The notes under the pieces were generated by a model that saw only the letters and a program-made list of their open reading frames with translations, ran no database searches and was not told the DNA's origin. The position numbers and the translations under genes were made by a program. A DNA stretch of 64,000 bases from Dysgonomonas sp. HGC4 (GTDB taxonomy: Bacteria; Bacteroidota; Bacteroidia; Bacteroidales; Dysgonomonadaceae), in assembly GCF_001261715.1 (NCBI RefSeq), contig NZ_CVRU01000100.1, forward strand, positions 62,001 to 126,000, in the 5' to 3' direction. Shown here one piece after another: positions 28,024 through 37,036 of this stretch (position 1 is its first letter; each line of letters begins with the position of its first letter).

Positions 28024-28719
28024 TCAAACTAGGCAGTTATAGCGTATGCAGACTTTTACCAACCCCATGCGATTTATATTGCTTTTTAATATATCTTGAG
28101 GCGGATATATAGGGTTGTGACTACGAAGACTTATGTAATCGTCTCCTATGTCTGATTTATGTATGTATTTTAAAGTAAGATAATTTTCGTCCTCTTGTCT
28201 CGATATATCCATCACATACATTTCTCCCCAATATATATTATCTACATCTGCAACCCTTTTATAACATACAATGTCGCCTGTTCTTAATATAGGATACATA
28301 GTATCCGTGTGAATGTATAAGGCTGCATCACAATTGGGCATATGGGGTATCAATAATGCCGACTCGGCATCTTTAGGTCCACTATAAACTGGATGGCTCG
28401 AATTTGTTATAGCATCCAAAGTATACACAGGAACAGGAGGAAATTCGTTATAGCTTTGTGACTCGAAACTGTCAATGGTTCCTTTGCCGTGAACTAGTCC
28501 TTTCTTTAACATATTTCCTTTTCCGGTTATTAACCATACTAAGTCTATTTCGGGATATGTCTGGATTATTTTCTCGAGTAGTATATCTGAAACGCTGGCT
28601 TTTAACTTGTCTTTGTCGAGAAACCCCCGTTTGATATCGGTCTCGTTTAAGAATACGGTTTTGCTTATTCCTTTATAGTCAATAAATTGAAGTACTCTGT
28701 CTTTAGTTGTTAAATGCAT
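28024..28719 (-). CDS. S24/LexA-like repressor with Thr at the catalytic Ser position
   Basis: 231 residues. The N-terminal region (about 1-70) is a compact helical DNA-binding domain (TKDRVLQFIDYKGISKTVFL, then LLEKIIQTYPEIDLVWLITG), typical of phage-type repressors in Bacteroidota. The C-terminal S24 peptidase fold has IHTDTMYPILRTGDIVCYKR where active proteins have GDSM; Ser is replaced by Thr. The general-base Lys is plausible in TLKYIHK. Auto-cleavage may therefore be slow or lost. No other phage gene is nearby, so it seems a stand-alone chromosomal regulator. The 790-bp gap in front of it is rich in regulatory-looking sequence. Confidence 0.8.
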   Translation of the reverse strand: MHLTTKDRVLQFIDYKGISKTVFLNETDIKRGFLDKDKLKASVSDILLEKIIQTYPEIDLVWLITGKGNMLKKGLVHGKGTIDSFESQSYNEFPPVPVYTLDAITNSSHPVYSGPKDAESALLIPHMPNCDAALYIHTDTMYPILRTGDIVCYKRVADVDNIYWGEMYVMDISRQEDENYLTLKYIHKSDIGDDYISLRSHNPIYPPQDILKSNINRMGLVKVCIRYNCLV

Positions 28720-29028
28720 ACGGGAGTTCTCATTTTATTTAGTTGTGGTATTAACATCTCGACAAAATTAGTAAAAAATAATCAAACTATAAAATGAGGA
28801 CTGTTTCATTTGTTAACGTCTATTATCGCTGTGGCTACTCTTTTTTTAGTTGTTTTTGCTTGTGTGTGGAGTTTATTTTCTCTTTATTATCTCTTTATTA
28901 TTATTTTTATTGATTAGTTTGCGAATAAATGAGTAGTTTGTTTTGTTGTTATGTATCTTGTTTATAGTTGTTTATGTTGATTGTTGTTATAGGTAGTATA
29001 TTTTATGCTGTGAGATTTACTAAAAATA

Positions 29029-29059
29029 TTGTATTGTTATGCGAAAAAGTTTATATTTG
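29029..29059 (+). promoter_or_regulatory. Complete promoter in a gene-free gap
   Basis: TTG (29029-29031), 20 nt, then TATATTTG (29052-29059), a full match to the Bacteroidota -33/-7 consensus. No protein gene follows on this strand for almost 3 kb. Confidence 0.6.
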
Positions 29060-29064
29060 TAACA

Positions 29065-29383
29065 GAAGGGGAGAAAATTATAGTAATAAAATATTTTTTT
29101 TGAGCTTTTATAGTCCTAGAATCTTTTAAAAGAGGTGCTTTTTTGACTATGATTGGTGTATATCTTGTGTTTTAACTACTAAAAAAGTAGTTTTTAGGAG
29201 ATGTAGATTATCTTAATATGAGTGTGTAAGAATAGCTCTAAAAAATATATATAGTATTTAGTAGTAAATAAAGGTGGTTGTGTGGTAAATGATTCTATCG
29301 TCGTTGTTTTAAAATATAATTTACCAAAGCATAACTATGTACGCAGCGGGGTGTAGTGATTACACTCTGCTGTTTCTTTCTTT
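29065..29383 (+). ncRNA. Candidate noncoding RNA between the S24 gene and hflX
   Basis: The proposed transcript begins after the promoter at 29052-29059 and ends at a strong intrinsic terminator: a 12-bp stem CAGCGGGGTGTA/TACACTCTGCTG (29344-29372, three G-U pairs, loop GTGAT), then TTTCTTTCTTT. Inside are a hairpin AACTAC/GTAGTT (29174-29192, followed by TTTTT, possibly an earlier stop) and TGGTAAAT/ATTTACCA. No ORF longer than a few codons fits. It does not match tmRNA, RNase P or SRP cores. Whether it is expressed is unknown. Confidence 0.4.
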
Positions 29384-29452
29384 AGAATAATCAAAAGCGT
29401 TCTTTTTTCATTAATAATCAAGTCCTATATTAATAGGAATGTTATCTACAAA

Positions 29453-29487
29453 AAAGAGGTAGCTATTTTAGAATAGCTACCTCTTTG
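29453..29487 (-). terminator. Terminator of hflX
   Basis: On the minus strand, AAAGAGGTAGCTATT pairs with AATAGCTACCTCTTT, followed by a T run. It lies 23 bases after the stop codon. Confidence 0.85.
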
Positions 29488-29509
29488 ATTTTTTACAGGA
29501 ATATAATAA

Positions 29510-30733
29510 TTATATCTCCTCCTCTTCGTCGTACTTCTGAAATAGGAAGTCGTTGTAAGGATAACGTTCTATATGAATTTCTTTAATTCGGTCATATAAC
29601 ATTTGCTTCAACTCATCAACATTAGTTTTGTTAGTAGCCGATATAAATATGCAATTGTTGTTTAGCTTAGCCATCCATGTTTTGCGTAATTCCTCTAACG
29701 ATATATTTTCTCGCGTAGCAGGCATTAAATCATCTTCGTCCTTTTTTACGTAGGTAAATGCGTCTATTTTGTTGAAAACAAGAATTGTATTTTTTTCCTC
29801 ACCATCTATTTCCAGAAGAGTTTTTTCTACAATCTCTATTTGTTCCTCAAAATTAGGATGCGATATATCTACTACGTGTACAAGAAGATCGGCTTCGCGT
29901 ACTTCATCGAGTGTCGATTTAAACGACTCTACCAAGTGAGTAGGCAGCTTACGGATAAATCCAACTGTATCAGATAGCAAGAAGGGAAGATTATCTATGA
30001 TAACCTTACGTACCGTTGTATCTAGTGTGGCAAAGAGTTTGTTTTCTGTAAAAACTTCAGATTTACTAAGCATAGTCATCATAGTAGATTTGCCAACGTT
30101 GGTATATCCAACGAGCGCTACACGTACCATCTTGCCTCTGTTCTTACGCTGAACAATCATTTGCTTGTCTATGGATTTTAATTGCTCTTTCAAGTCGGCA
30201 ATCTTATCCTGAACAATACGGCGGTCACTCTCCAACTGTGTTTCACCCACACCACGCATCATAGCACCACCGCCTCGCTGTCTGTCTAAGTGAGACCACA
30301 TACGAGTCAAACGGGGTAGGAGGTATTGATACTGCGCCAACTCTACCTGAGTTTTTGCATATGCAGTTTGGGCACGCATGGCAAAAATGTCAAGAATAAG
30401 ACTGGTTCTGTCCAGAATCTTAACTTGCAGTTCCTGCTCAATGTTGCGAATTTGTTTTGCCGAAAGTTCGTCATCGAAAATTACCAATCCGATTTCGTTT
30501 TCTTCCATATATTGCTTTATCTCTTGTAGCTTTCCTGTTCCTACAAAAGTTACGGCATTTGCATGTTCTAGTTTTTGTGTAAATTTCTTCACTGGTTCTG
30601 CTCCTGCGGTCTCAGCCAAAAACGCCAATTCGTCCAAGTACTCGTTTACTTGTTCTTCGGTTTGTTGTTGTGTGATAAGACCTACCAGAATCGCCTTTTG
30701 ATTCTTTACACTTAATATCATTGAATCGATCAT
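29510..30733 (-). CDS. hflX: Ribosome-associated GTPase HflX
   Basis: 407 residues, full length. The N-terminal HflX domain has AETAGAEPVKKFTQKLEHAN, FVGTGKLQEI and FDDELSAKQIRNIEQEL. The glycine-rich RQRGGGAMMRGVGETQLESD linker region precedes the G domain. G1 is GYTNVGKSTMM, G3 is DTVGFIRKLP and G4 is NKID. HflX splits stalled ribosomes and aids heat-stressed ribosomes. An alternative start lies at codon 5 (ATG 30721). Two in-frame ATGs make the exact start uncertain. The promoter-like element at 30911-30918 would give a leader of about 170 bases. Confidence 0.95.
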   Translation of the reverse strand: MIDSMILSVKNQKAILVGLITQQQTEEQVNEYLDELAFLAETAGAEPVKKFTQKLEHANAVTFVGTGKLQEIKQYMEENEIGLVIFDDELSAKQIRNIEQELQVKILDRTSLILDIFAMRAQTAYAKTQVELAQYQYLLPRLTRMWSHLDRQRGGGAMMRGVGETQLESDRRIVQDKIADLKEQLKSIDKQMIVQRKNRGKMVRVALVGYTNVGKSTMMTMLSKSEVFTENKLFATLDTTVRKVIIDNLPFLLSDTVGFIRKLPTHLVESFKSTLDEVREADLLVHVVDISHPNFEEQIEIVEKTLLEIDGEEKNTILVFNKIDAFTYVKKDEDDLMPATRENISLEELRKTWMAKLNNNCIFISATNKTNVDELKQMLYDRIKEIHIERYPYNDFLFQKYDEEEEI

Positions 30734-30910
30734 CTATCTTACTTAATTTACGTGGTTAATTGACTGTTTTTATTGTGTGATATTTTCATATCTAAAGCTG
30801 TGTAGCGACAAGATTCGCATCTTATCCTTGTGTAATCGCTTGGGTGGATTACTTCTACTAAATTGGAAAATTAAACTTCATTGTCAATTATTATTAGTGA
30901 ATACAGTTTG

Positions 30911-30918
30911 CAAAGGTA
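30911..30918 (-). promoter_or_regulatory. -7 element for hflX with a long leader
   Basis: TACCTTTG on the minus strand. The leader to the start codon is about 170 bases and includes a GATAAGAT/ATCTTGTC hairpin. The gap 30734-31035 holds nothing else. Confidence 0.45.
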
Positions 30919-31035
30919 GTAAAAAGATAATATACCTTGAACTATTATTTGATAACTATGCTGTTAGTAGTTTTCATTTTTTTTTTAGATTACATATAAT
31001 AGTTGATCTTGATTGAAGGTTTATTATATTATCAA

Positions 31036-31821
31036 TTATTTTTCTTGTGACTTAAAAATAACAGGAATCAACCATGCTTGTTGATAGCGCTGGCCTCTTT
31101 TGTATATTACATCCCATTTGGGTATTGACTTTATTATACGAATAGCTTCTTCATCAAAAATATCATTCCTTTTTCGGGGGATATCTGCTTCGTTTATTTT
31201 GCCGTTATTATCAGAGCCTGTTATGTTGACAATTACACGAATCGGTTTTTCTATTTTTGGAAGTTTCGAGTAATCGATATTATCTTCTATATACTTGGTT
31301 AGCAAGTTTGAATTTAGTATATATTTTGATCTTCGAGATTTAGAGTTGTCGTATATTATAGTACTTTTTAGGATACCTGCTTCGAGGTGAAATACTTTTT
31401 CGAATTCATAAATCGATTGATAAGCATCGTGTATGTAGTAAACTAAATTTCCATAGGGGTGAGGTATATCCTGATTAACCCAATCTGCAAAAACACCATT
31501 ATTGGTATCTCTGTCTGTTATTACTTGTGTAATATCAAATTTGATCTCATTTCTATAAATATCCTTTAGGAATAAACTGTCGTTTCTCAATTCCCAGTAA
31601 GCGATATATCCTCGCCAGCATCCTGTGGATAAAAGAGGCAGTTCATAGAATGGATTCTTAATGTTTGGATGCTGTTGAAAATAGGTTTCAAGTGGATTCG
31701 AAAAAATAGCGAGAGTATCTCCATTATATATTAAATAATCGGGAGCCTGTGCTGTGGAAAAAGCTTTTGTGGGATTCAATAGAAATATGACAATAGAGAT
31801 TATTATTAGATAACTTTTCAT
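31036..31821 (-). CDS. Exported protein with a TonB-C-like end
   Basis: 261 residues, with a signal peptide (MKSYLIIISIVIFLLNPTKA). The middle (40-170) is unrecognised and contains YWELRNDSLFLKDIY, like small beta-sheet domains of exported Bacteroidota proteins. The end (about 195-258) resembles the TonB C-terminal fold: PIRVIVNITGSDNNGKI, FDEEAIRIIKSIPKWDV, AWLIPVIF. Classical TonB needs an N-terminal membrane anchor and a proline-rich spacer, which are absent, so it is not a standard energy transducer. The gene stands alone and is divergent from the MFS gene. Confidence 0.65.
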   Translation of the reverse strand: MKSYLIIISIVIFLLNPTKAFSTAQAPDYLIYNGDTLAIFSNPLETYFQQHPNIKNPFYELPLLSTGCWRGYIAYWELRNDSLFLKDIYRNEIKFDITQVITDRDTNNGVFADWVNQDIPHPYGNLVYYIHDAYQSIYEFEKVFHLEAGILKSTIIYDNSKSRRSKYILNSNLLTKYIEDNIDYSKLPKIEKPIRVIVNITGSDNNGKINEADIPRKRNDIFDEEAIRIIKSIPKWDVIYKRGQRYQQAWLIPVIFKSQEK

Positions 31822-32000
31822 GGCAGGATGTTTTTTCTATACTATTTTGATGTCCTGGATATTGTTCTTTAGAGGATAAGGTGACTTTATTTTCGTAAGT
31901 TTATGTTGATATTTTTACTCATATTTGTATTCTGTGTATATTAGGCTTTCTATTATATAGATGACAAATTAAATATAAATTCCATAAGAGATAAATATAT

Positions 32001-33380
32001 ATGACAACAGAAAATATACAATCAAAGGCAAATGCGAATGCCATATTGTTCGTTATTTGTCTTTCTTCCTCATTAGTACCCTTTATGGGGTCGGCACTAA
32101 ATTTGGCATTGCCTTATATTAATGATGATTTTTCAGTAAATGCGACCTTGTCGGGTTGGATTCCTACCAGCTATATGCTTTCCACTGCTATTTTTCAGAT
32201 TCCTTGTGCAAAATTGGCTGATATGATCGGACGGCGGACAGTATTCATTTGGGGGCTTATCCTCTTTATTTTATTTTCAGTCTTAAGTGGTTTGGCCTTT
32301 TCTGTTGAAAGTTTGATTGTTTATCGCTTCTTATCGGGTATTGGTAGTGCTATGATTTTTGGAACAAGTGCGGCAATTCTTATGTCGGCAATTCCTTTGC
32401 AGAAACGAGGACAGGCTTTAGGGATAAATGCAGCTACCGTTTATTTTGCTTTGGCTGCGGGACCTTTCCTTGGGGGAATACTTACTCAATATCTAGGTTG
32501 GCAGAGTATATTTTATGTCTCTGCATTCATTGCACTTCTGGTCTTGATCGGAACCTTCTTCGCTATTAAAGAGGATTGGAAAGAAGATGCAAAGCAGAAA
32601 TTCGATATAACGGGTTCTATATTATATGCTTTAGGGTTATCTGCAGTTATATATGGTTTTGCAAGCCTACCAGATGTTTCTGGCTTTATATTACTTGTTG
32701 TAGGAATATTGATTGTTCTGTTCTTTTCCGTTTATGAGAAAAAACAGGCTAATCCTGTGTTTAATATCAGAGTGTTTTTGGAAAATAAGGTGTTTAAGTA
32801 TTCGTCCATATCGGCATTGATAAACTATTCGGCAACTTTTGCTATTTCCTTCATGCTGAGTTTATATCTACAATACGTAAGAGGGTTATCGCCTCGCGAT
32901 GCAGGGCTTATTCTTATTGTGCAATCTCTTATGATGGCTGTCGTATCGTTTGCTTCGGGTAAATTGTCAGATAAAATGTCTTCCTCGTTTTTGGCGACAT
33001 TGGGCATGTTTATTATCTTTGTGGGGCTGATAGGGTTGTGTTTCATAGGCGAGACTACGAATTTTTATTACATTATTGGGCTGCTTGTTTTAATTGGGTT
33101 TGGCTTCGGTGTGTTTTCTTCTCCCAATATGAATATTTTAATGAGTTCCGTAGATAAACAGTATTACGGATTTGCCTCTGCTACGGCTGGTACAATGCGA
33201 TTGGTGGGGCAATCGTTGAGTATGGGTATTGCTATGATGGCTATCTCTGTGCAAATAGGAAATATTAAGTTTTCGGCTGATGTACATACCGAATTAATGT
33301 ATAGTATGCGCATCACTTTTATAATTTGTTCGGTATTGTGTTTATTCGGTGTTTATGCATCTTCTGTAACCAAAAAGTAA
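32001..33380 (+). CDS. MFS drug-exporter-like transporter (DHA2 type)
   Basis: 459 residues with about 14 membrane helices. Near the N-terminus is LNLALPYINDDFSVNATLSG, the motif typical of the 14-helix DHA2 (EmrB/QacA) group. Motif A is KLADMIGRRTVFIWG, and motif C (helix 5) is LAAGPFLGGILTQYLGWQS. It probably extrudes toxic compounds or metabolites by proton antiport. There is no neighbouring membrane-fusion or outer-membrane partner, and no adjacent regulator. A hairpin 100 bp downstream may be the terminator. Confidence 0.85.
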   Translation: MTTENIQSKANANAILFVICLSSSLVPFMGSALNLALPYINDDFSVNATLSGWIPTSYMLSTAIFQIPCAKLADMIGRRTVFIWGLILFILFSVLSGLAFSVESLIVYRFLSGIGSAMIFGTSAAILMSAIPLQKRGQALGINAATVYFALAAGPFLGGILTQYLGWQSIFYVSAFIALLVLIGTFFAIKEDWKEDAKQKFDITGSILYALGLSAVIYGFASLPDVSGFILLVVGILIVLFFSVYEKKQANPVFNIRVFLENKVFKYSSISALINYSATFAISFMLSLYLQYVRGLSPRDAGLILIVQSLMMAVVSFASGKLSDKMSSSFLATLGMFIIFVGLIGLCFIGETTNFYYIIGLLVLIGFGFGVFSSPNMNILMSSVDKQYYGFASATAGTMRLVGQSLSMGIAMMAISVQIGNIKFSADVHTELMYSMRITFIICSVLCLFGVYASSVTKK

Positions 33381-33480
33381 ATAAATGTGTTGTATTTTAA
33401 ACGATTACTCCATCTTGCTGCTGTGTTACTACGATCAAATTCTTAATGATTAATCTCAATATGTATAATTTTTTAAGTGA

Positions 33481-33504
33481 TTAAGTGTATATTTTTACAC
33501 TTAA
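33481..33504. terminator. Hairpin downstream of the MFS gene
   Basis: TTAAGTGTA pairs with TACACTTAA over TATTTT. It is AT-rich and weak. The remaining gap 33381-33869 shows no other feature I can name; the SusC promoter was not found with confidence. Confidence 0.35.
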
Positions 33505-33869
33505 AATATCGTGTGTGTAATTTTATAACTGTCAGATAAGAATACCAAATATGATGTAACCTGCAAAATAACCTAATATCTAATCATTTTGACCTAAACT
33601 TATCTAAAAATAGTAGTTGTAATTTCTCTTCAAGAGGTGAGCTACTTTATAATCATGCAATCATAATATCCTAATCTTTATTCTTGAAGGATATATTACT
33701 CTTTTCCAATAAATTCTTTTTTAAGAGACAACACTTACAATTAAGAATATTGGACTGGTAGTAGATTGCCGTTGCCTTTACCGGACCTATAAAATAGAGG
33801 TCTGATGTTTTAATCTGAAGCTATCATGTTTTTTATACTAGTTTTTAAATCTTAAAATCCGTAAGAATT

Positions 33870-36800
33870 ATGAGAAACCCCTATGTTGATCTACTCATGT
33901 TTAGGAATAATCTGTCATCAAAGAGATTGTTCGCAAAACCTATTTGGGTGTTTATATTGTGTTGTCTGTTTTCGCTAGATGCTTATTCTCAGCAGCAAGT
34001 TAGTGTAAGCGGAAGCGTTGTTGATAAATCGGGCGAAGCTATAATCGGAGCCAGTGTTATAGTAGAAGGTAAAACTACCGGAACTGTAACCGATTTGGAT
34101 GGAAAGTTTGTGCTAAGTGCTCCTTCTAACGGGTCACTTCGAATTTCGTATATAGGTTATTTGCCACAAGTTGTTGGCATAAATAACCGCACTTCAATAT
34201 CAGTAACATTGGCAGAAGATGCCGAGACTTTAGATGAAGTTGTGGTTATTGGTTATGGGACGGTAAAGAAAAGAGATCTTACAGGATCGGTATCGTCTGT
34301 GAAAAATGAGGATATAACCATCTCGCCAACCAATAATGTGATGGAGGCATTGCAGGGACGGATTGCTGGTATGGATATTCTGAAAACAACGGGTCAGGTA
34401 GGAGGAAACGTTGAAGTTCTTTTACGTGGAAACCGTTCTATTTATGGTAATAACACTCCCTTGTTTATTATAGATGGTGTTATTGGCAGCTACGAGCAAG
34501 TGAATCCTATGGATATTGAAAGTTTTGACGTGTTGAAAGATGCTTCGTCAACAGCAATTTTTGGTTCAGCTGGAGCTAATGGGGTAGTAATGATCACAAC
34601 CAAAAGAGGTAAGGAAGGAAAAGTGGGAGTAAACTTCGACGGATTTATTGGTTTTAGTGGTGATGCAAAATTCTATCATGGTATGAAAGGCGATGAGTGG
34701 ACTAACTATCAACGCGAAGCTTATAAATATTTAAACGGACAGTATCCTACTGATATGTCTTCTATTTTGACTGATGCTACGAAATTGGCTGCTTATAACG
34801 ATAATAAATGGATCGATTGGGTAGATGAAGCTTCGGGTAATTCGGTTGTAAATCAGAAATATAACGTTTCAGTGTCAGCAGGTAATGCTAAAACGAAAGT
34901 TTTCTCTTCTCTGTCTTATGACAGTCAGGAAGGTTTATTGAAAAATGAAAACCTAAACCGGTATGCTATGCGGTTAAATATCGACCAAGAAGTAGCCAAA
35001 TGGGCAAAGGTAGGTTTCACATCTAATATGGTTTATACTAACCGAAACAATGGTGTTAGAAATACTTTTACCAAAGCTATTTCGGCTTTTCCATTGGGTG
35101 ATGCTTATGACGAAAACGGTGATATCAATTACGAATTTGCTCAGGATGAATACTCTCCTTTGGGAGACTTTATCAAGAATCAGTTTGTGGATAATACGCG
35201 TAACACATACCTTAATGCCAATGTATATCTTGATATAACTCCTATAAAAGATTTTAATTTTAGAACGGTTCTCAATGGAACTTTAGATAATTCTCGCAGA
35301 GGTCAGTTTTGGGGTAGTGAAGCAACTGCCAACCGACCATCTTATGCGGGCTCTCCTCATGCTGAGATTACCAATAGCTATCGTTACAGATATATGTGGG
35401 ATAACATACTTACCTACAATAAGACATTTAATACTGATCATAATATAACGGCAACTGTATTGTCTTCGTGGCTTAAAAATGAGGATGAAAGCAATAAGGC
35501 AGCAGCTAGCGGACAGTTTATCGATTCGTGGAGCTTTTACCGATTGTTGGCAGGAACTTCAGCTAGGGTTGAATCAGGTTATACTCAGAATATGAAGATG
35601 TCTTATGCGATGCGTCTAAACTATTCTTATAAAGGACGTTATTTAGTAACCTTCTCTAATCGTTGGGATGGTGTGTCTTGGTTTTCGCAAGAAAACAAAT
35701 GGGATAGTTTTCCCGCAGGAGCTTTAGCATGGCGTATTTCGGATGAGGCTTTTATGAATGACTCGAAAGCTTGGTTAGACAATTTAAAATTGAGAGTAGG
35801 TTATGGTGTAACCGGAAACGATGGAGGTATTGGTGCATATAGTTCTTCTACCAATGCATCCGCGTATTCGTCGGCAGGTGTGAGTCTTGATGGCAAAATA
35901 GTACCTTTTACTCAATATGCAGGTATTTATGGTAACTCTAGCTTAGGATGGGAAAAATCTTATAACTGGAATATAGGGGTGGATTTTGCTATCTTGAAAA
36001 ATAGAATTGACGGATCGGTAGATTGGTTTAGTACACGTACCAAAAATCTATTATTTAAACGTACAATGCCCGTTACAAGCGGAAGTACTGGATGGGGATC
36101 GCCTCTGCAAAGCTGGGAAAATATTGCCGAAACAAGTAACGAAGGGCTTGAAGTAACTATCAATACCCGAAATATTCAGACTCGTGATTTTGTATGGAAT
36201 TCAACTGTAACCTTCACTTGGAGCAAGGAGAAAATAGAATCTCTGCCAAGTGGCGATCTTATAAATGAGAATTTGTTTGTTGGGCAGCCTATAAAATCAG
36301 TTTACGGTTACAAATATGACGGTATCTGGGGTACAAATGCATCAGCCGAAGAATTGGCTAAATACGGTGTGAAACCGGGATGGGTGAAAATTGCAACTGT
36401 GCCAAATGTCACTACTGTGAATGGCGAAGAGGTTAACGACAATGGGGAACATAAATACAGTGAGAAAGACAGGCAAATATTAGGACACTCGAATCCCGAT
36501 TTTATTGTAGGTTTAAATAATACCTTTAGATATAAGAGTTTCGATTTAAGTGTTTTTGCAACTGCAAGATACGGACAAACTATAACCAGCGATTTGTTGG
36601 GATGGTATTCTGCCAAAACAGGCAGTTCGAACAATCAAATTGCGGGGGCTGATTATTGGACAGAAAACAATCAGGGAGCTTATTATCCTATTGCGGGTAG
36701 TGGAAGCGAGCAAACAGTAATGCCTGCACTTAAATACAGAGACGGTTCATTTATCAAAGTCAAAAATATTACATTAGGATATACTTTACCTAAGCTATTT

Positions 36801-36953
36801 AATATTGAAAGGTGTCGTTTCTATGCAACTGCATATAATCCCTTTTTGTATGTAAAAGACAAACAATTGAGAGGTACAGATCCTGAAACTAACGGATCGG
36901 ATTCATTTCCTCTTTACAAACAGCTTGTGTTTGGGGTAAATATATCGTTTTAA
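33870..36953 (+). CDS. susC-like: SusC-type TonB-dependent outer-membrane transporter
   Basis: 1027 residues. A signal sequence (LFAKPIWVFILCCLFSLDAYSQ) follows a long N-terminal tail; the ATG at 33897 is an alternative start. A carboxypeptidase-regulatory-like domain (46-118, VSGSVVDKSGEAIIGASVIV), the TonB box region DEVVVIGYGTVKKRDLTGSV, a plug with GRIAGMDIL and PLFIIDGVI, then a 22-strand barrel ending in the aromatic GVNISF. It imports an oligosaccharide or other large nutrient together with SusD. No glycoside hydrolase, sulfatase or ECF/hybrid regulator lies nearby, so the substrate is unknown. A palindrome copy starts at the stop codon. Confidence 0.95.
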   Translation: MRNPYVDLLMFRNNLSSKRLFAKPIWVFILCCLFSLDAYSQQQVSVSGSVVDKSGEAIIGASVIVEGKTTGTVTDLDGKFVLSAPSNGSLRISYIGYLPQVVGINNRTSISVTLAEDAETLDEVVVIGYGTVKKRDLTGSVSSVKNEDITISPTNNVMEALQGRIAGMDILKTTGQVGGNVEVLLRGNRSIYGNNTPLFIIDGVIGSYEQVNPMDIESFDVLKDASSTAIFGSAGANGVVMITTKRGKEGKVGVNFDGFIGFSGDAKFYHGMKGDEWTNYQREAYKYLNGQYPTDMSSILTDATKLAAYNDNKWIDWVDEASGNSVVNQKYNVSVSAGNAKTKVFSSLSYDSQEGLLKNENLNRYAMRLNIDQEVAKWAKVGFTSNMVYTNRNNGVRNTFTKAISAFPLGDAYDENGDINYEFAQDEYSPLGDFIKNQFVDNTRNTYLNANVYLDITPIKDFNFRTVLNGTLDNSRRGQFWGSEATANRPSYAGSPHAEITNSYRYRYMWDNILTYNKTFNTDHNITATVLSSWLKNEDESNKAAASGQFIDSWSFYRLLAGTSARVESGYTQNMKMSYAMRLNYSYKGRYLVTFSNRWDGVSWFSQENKWDSFPAGALAWRISDEAFMNDSKAWLDNLKLRVGYGVTGNDGGIGAYSSSTNASAYSSAGVSLDGKIVPFTQYAGIYGNSSLGWEKSYNWNIGVDFAILKNRIDGSVDWFSTRTKNLLFKRTMPVTSGSTGWGSPLQSWENIAETSNEGLEVTINTRNIQTRDFVWNSTVTFTWSKEKIESLPSGDLINENLFVGQPIKSVYGYKYDGIWGTNASAEELAKYGVKPGWVKIATVPNVTTVNGEEVNDNGEHKYSEKDRQILGHSNPDFIVGLNNTFRYKSFDLSVFATARYGQTITSDLLGWYSAKTGSSNNQIAGADYWTENNQGAYYPIAGSGSEQTVMPALKYRDGSFIKVKNITLGYTLPKLFNIERCRFYATAYNPFLYVKDKQLRGTDPETNGSDSFPLYKQLVFGVNISF

Positions 36954-36967
36954 GGGTCTCAAACCTT
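36952..36967 (-). repeat. Copy of the dispersed palindrome in the susC-susD gap
   Basis: AAGGGTCTCAAACCTT followed by TTATTAC. It begins inside the susC stop codon. Located between two co-transcribed genes, it could lower susD expression or stabilise the susC message. Confidence 0.55.
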
Positions 36968-37036
36968 TTATTACTAATAATATGACAATGAATATTTAAT
37001 GTTATGGAAGTAACTTCTGAAAAAAGATAAATCATT

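Noticed and set aside
28024-29383. Prophage or integrated element around the S24 repressor
   Set aside because: No integrase, structural phage gene, att-like repeat or tRNA nearby; flanks are core genes fba and hflX.
31036-31821. TonB energy transducer
   Set aside because: Lacks membrane anchor plus proline-rich linker; only the C-terminal fold resembles TonB.
33775-33825. AGAGGTCTGATGTTTTAA as another palindrome copy
   Set aside because: Only one arm matches; the second arm is missing.
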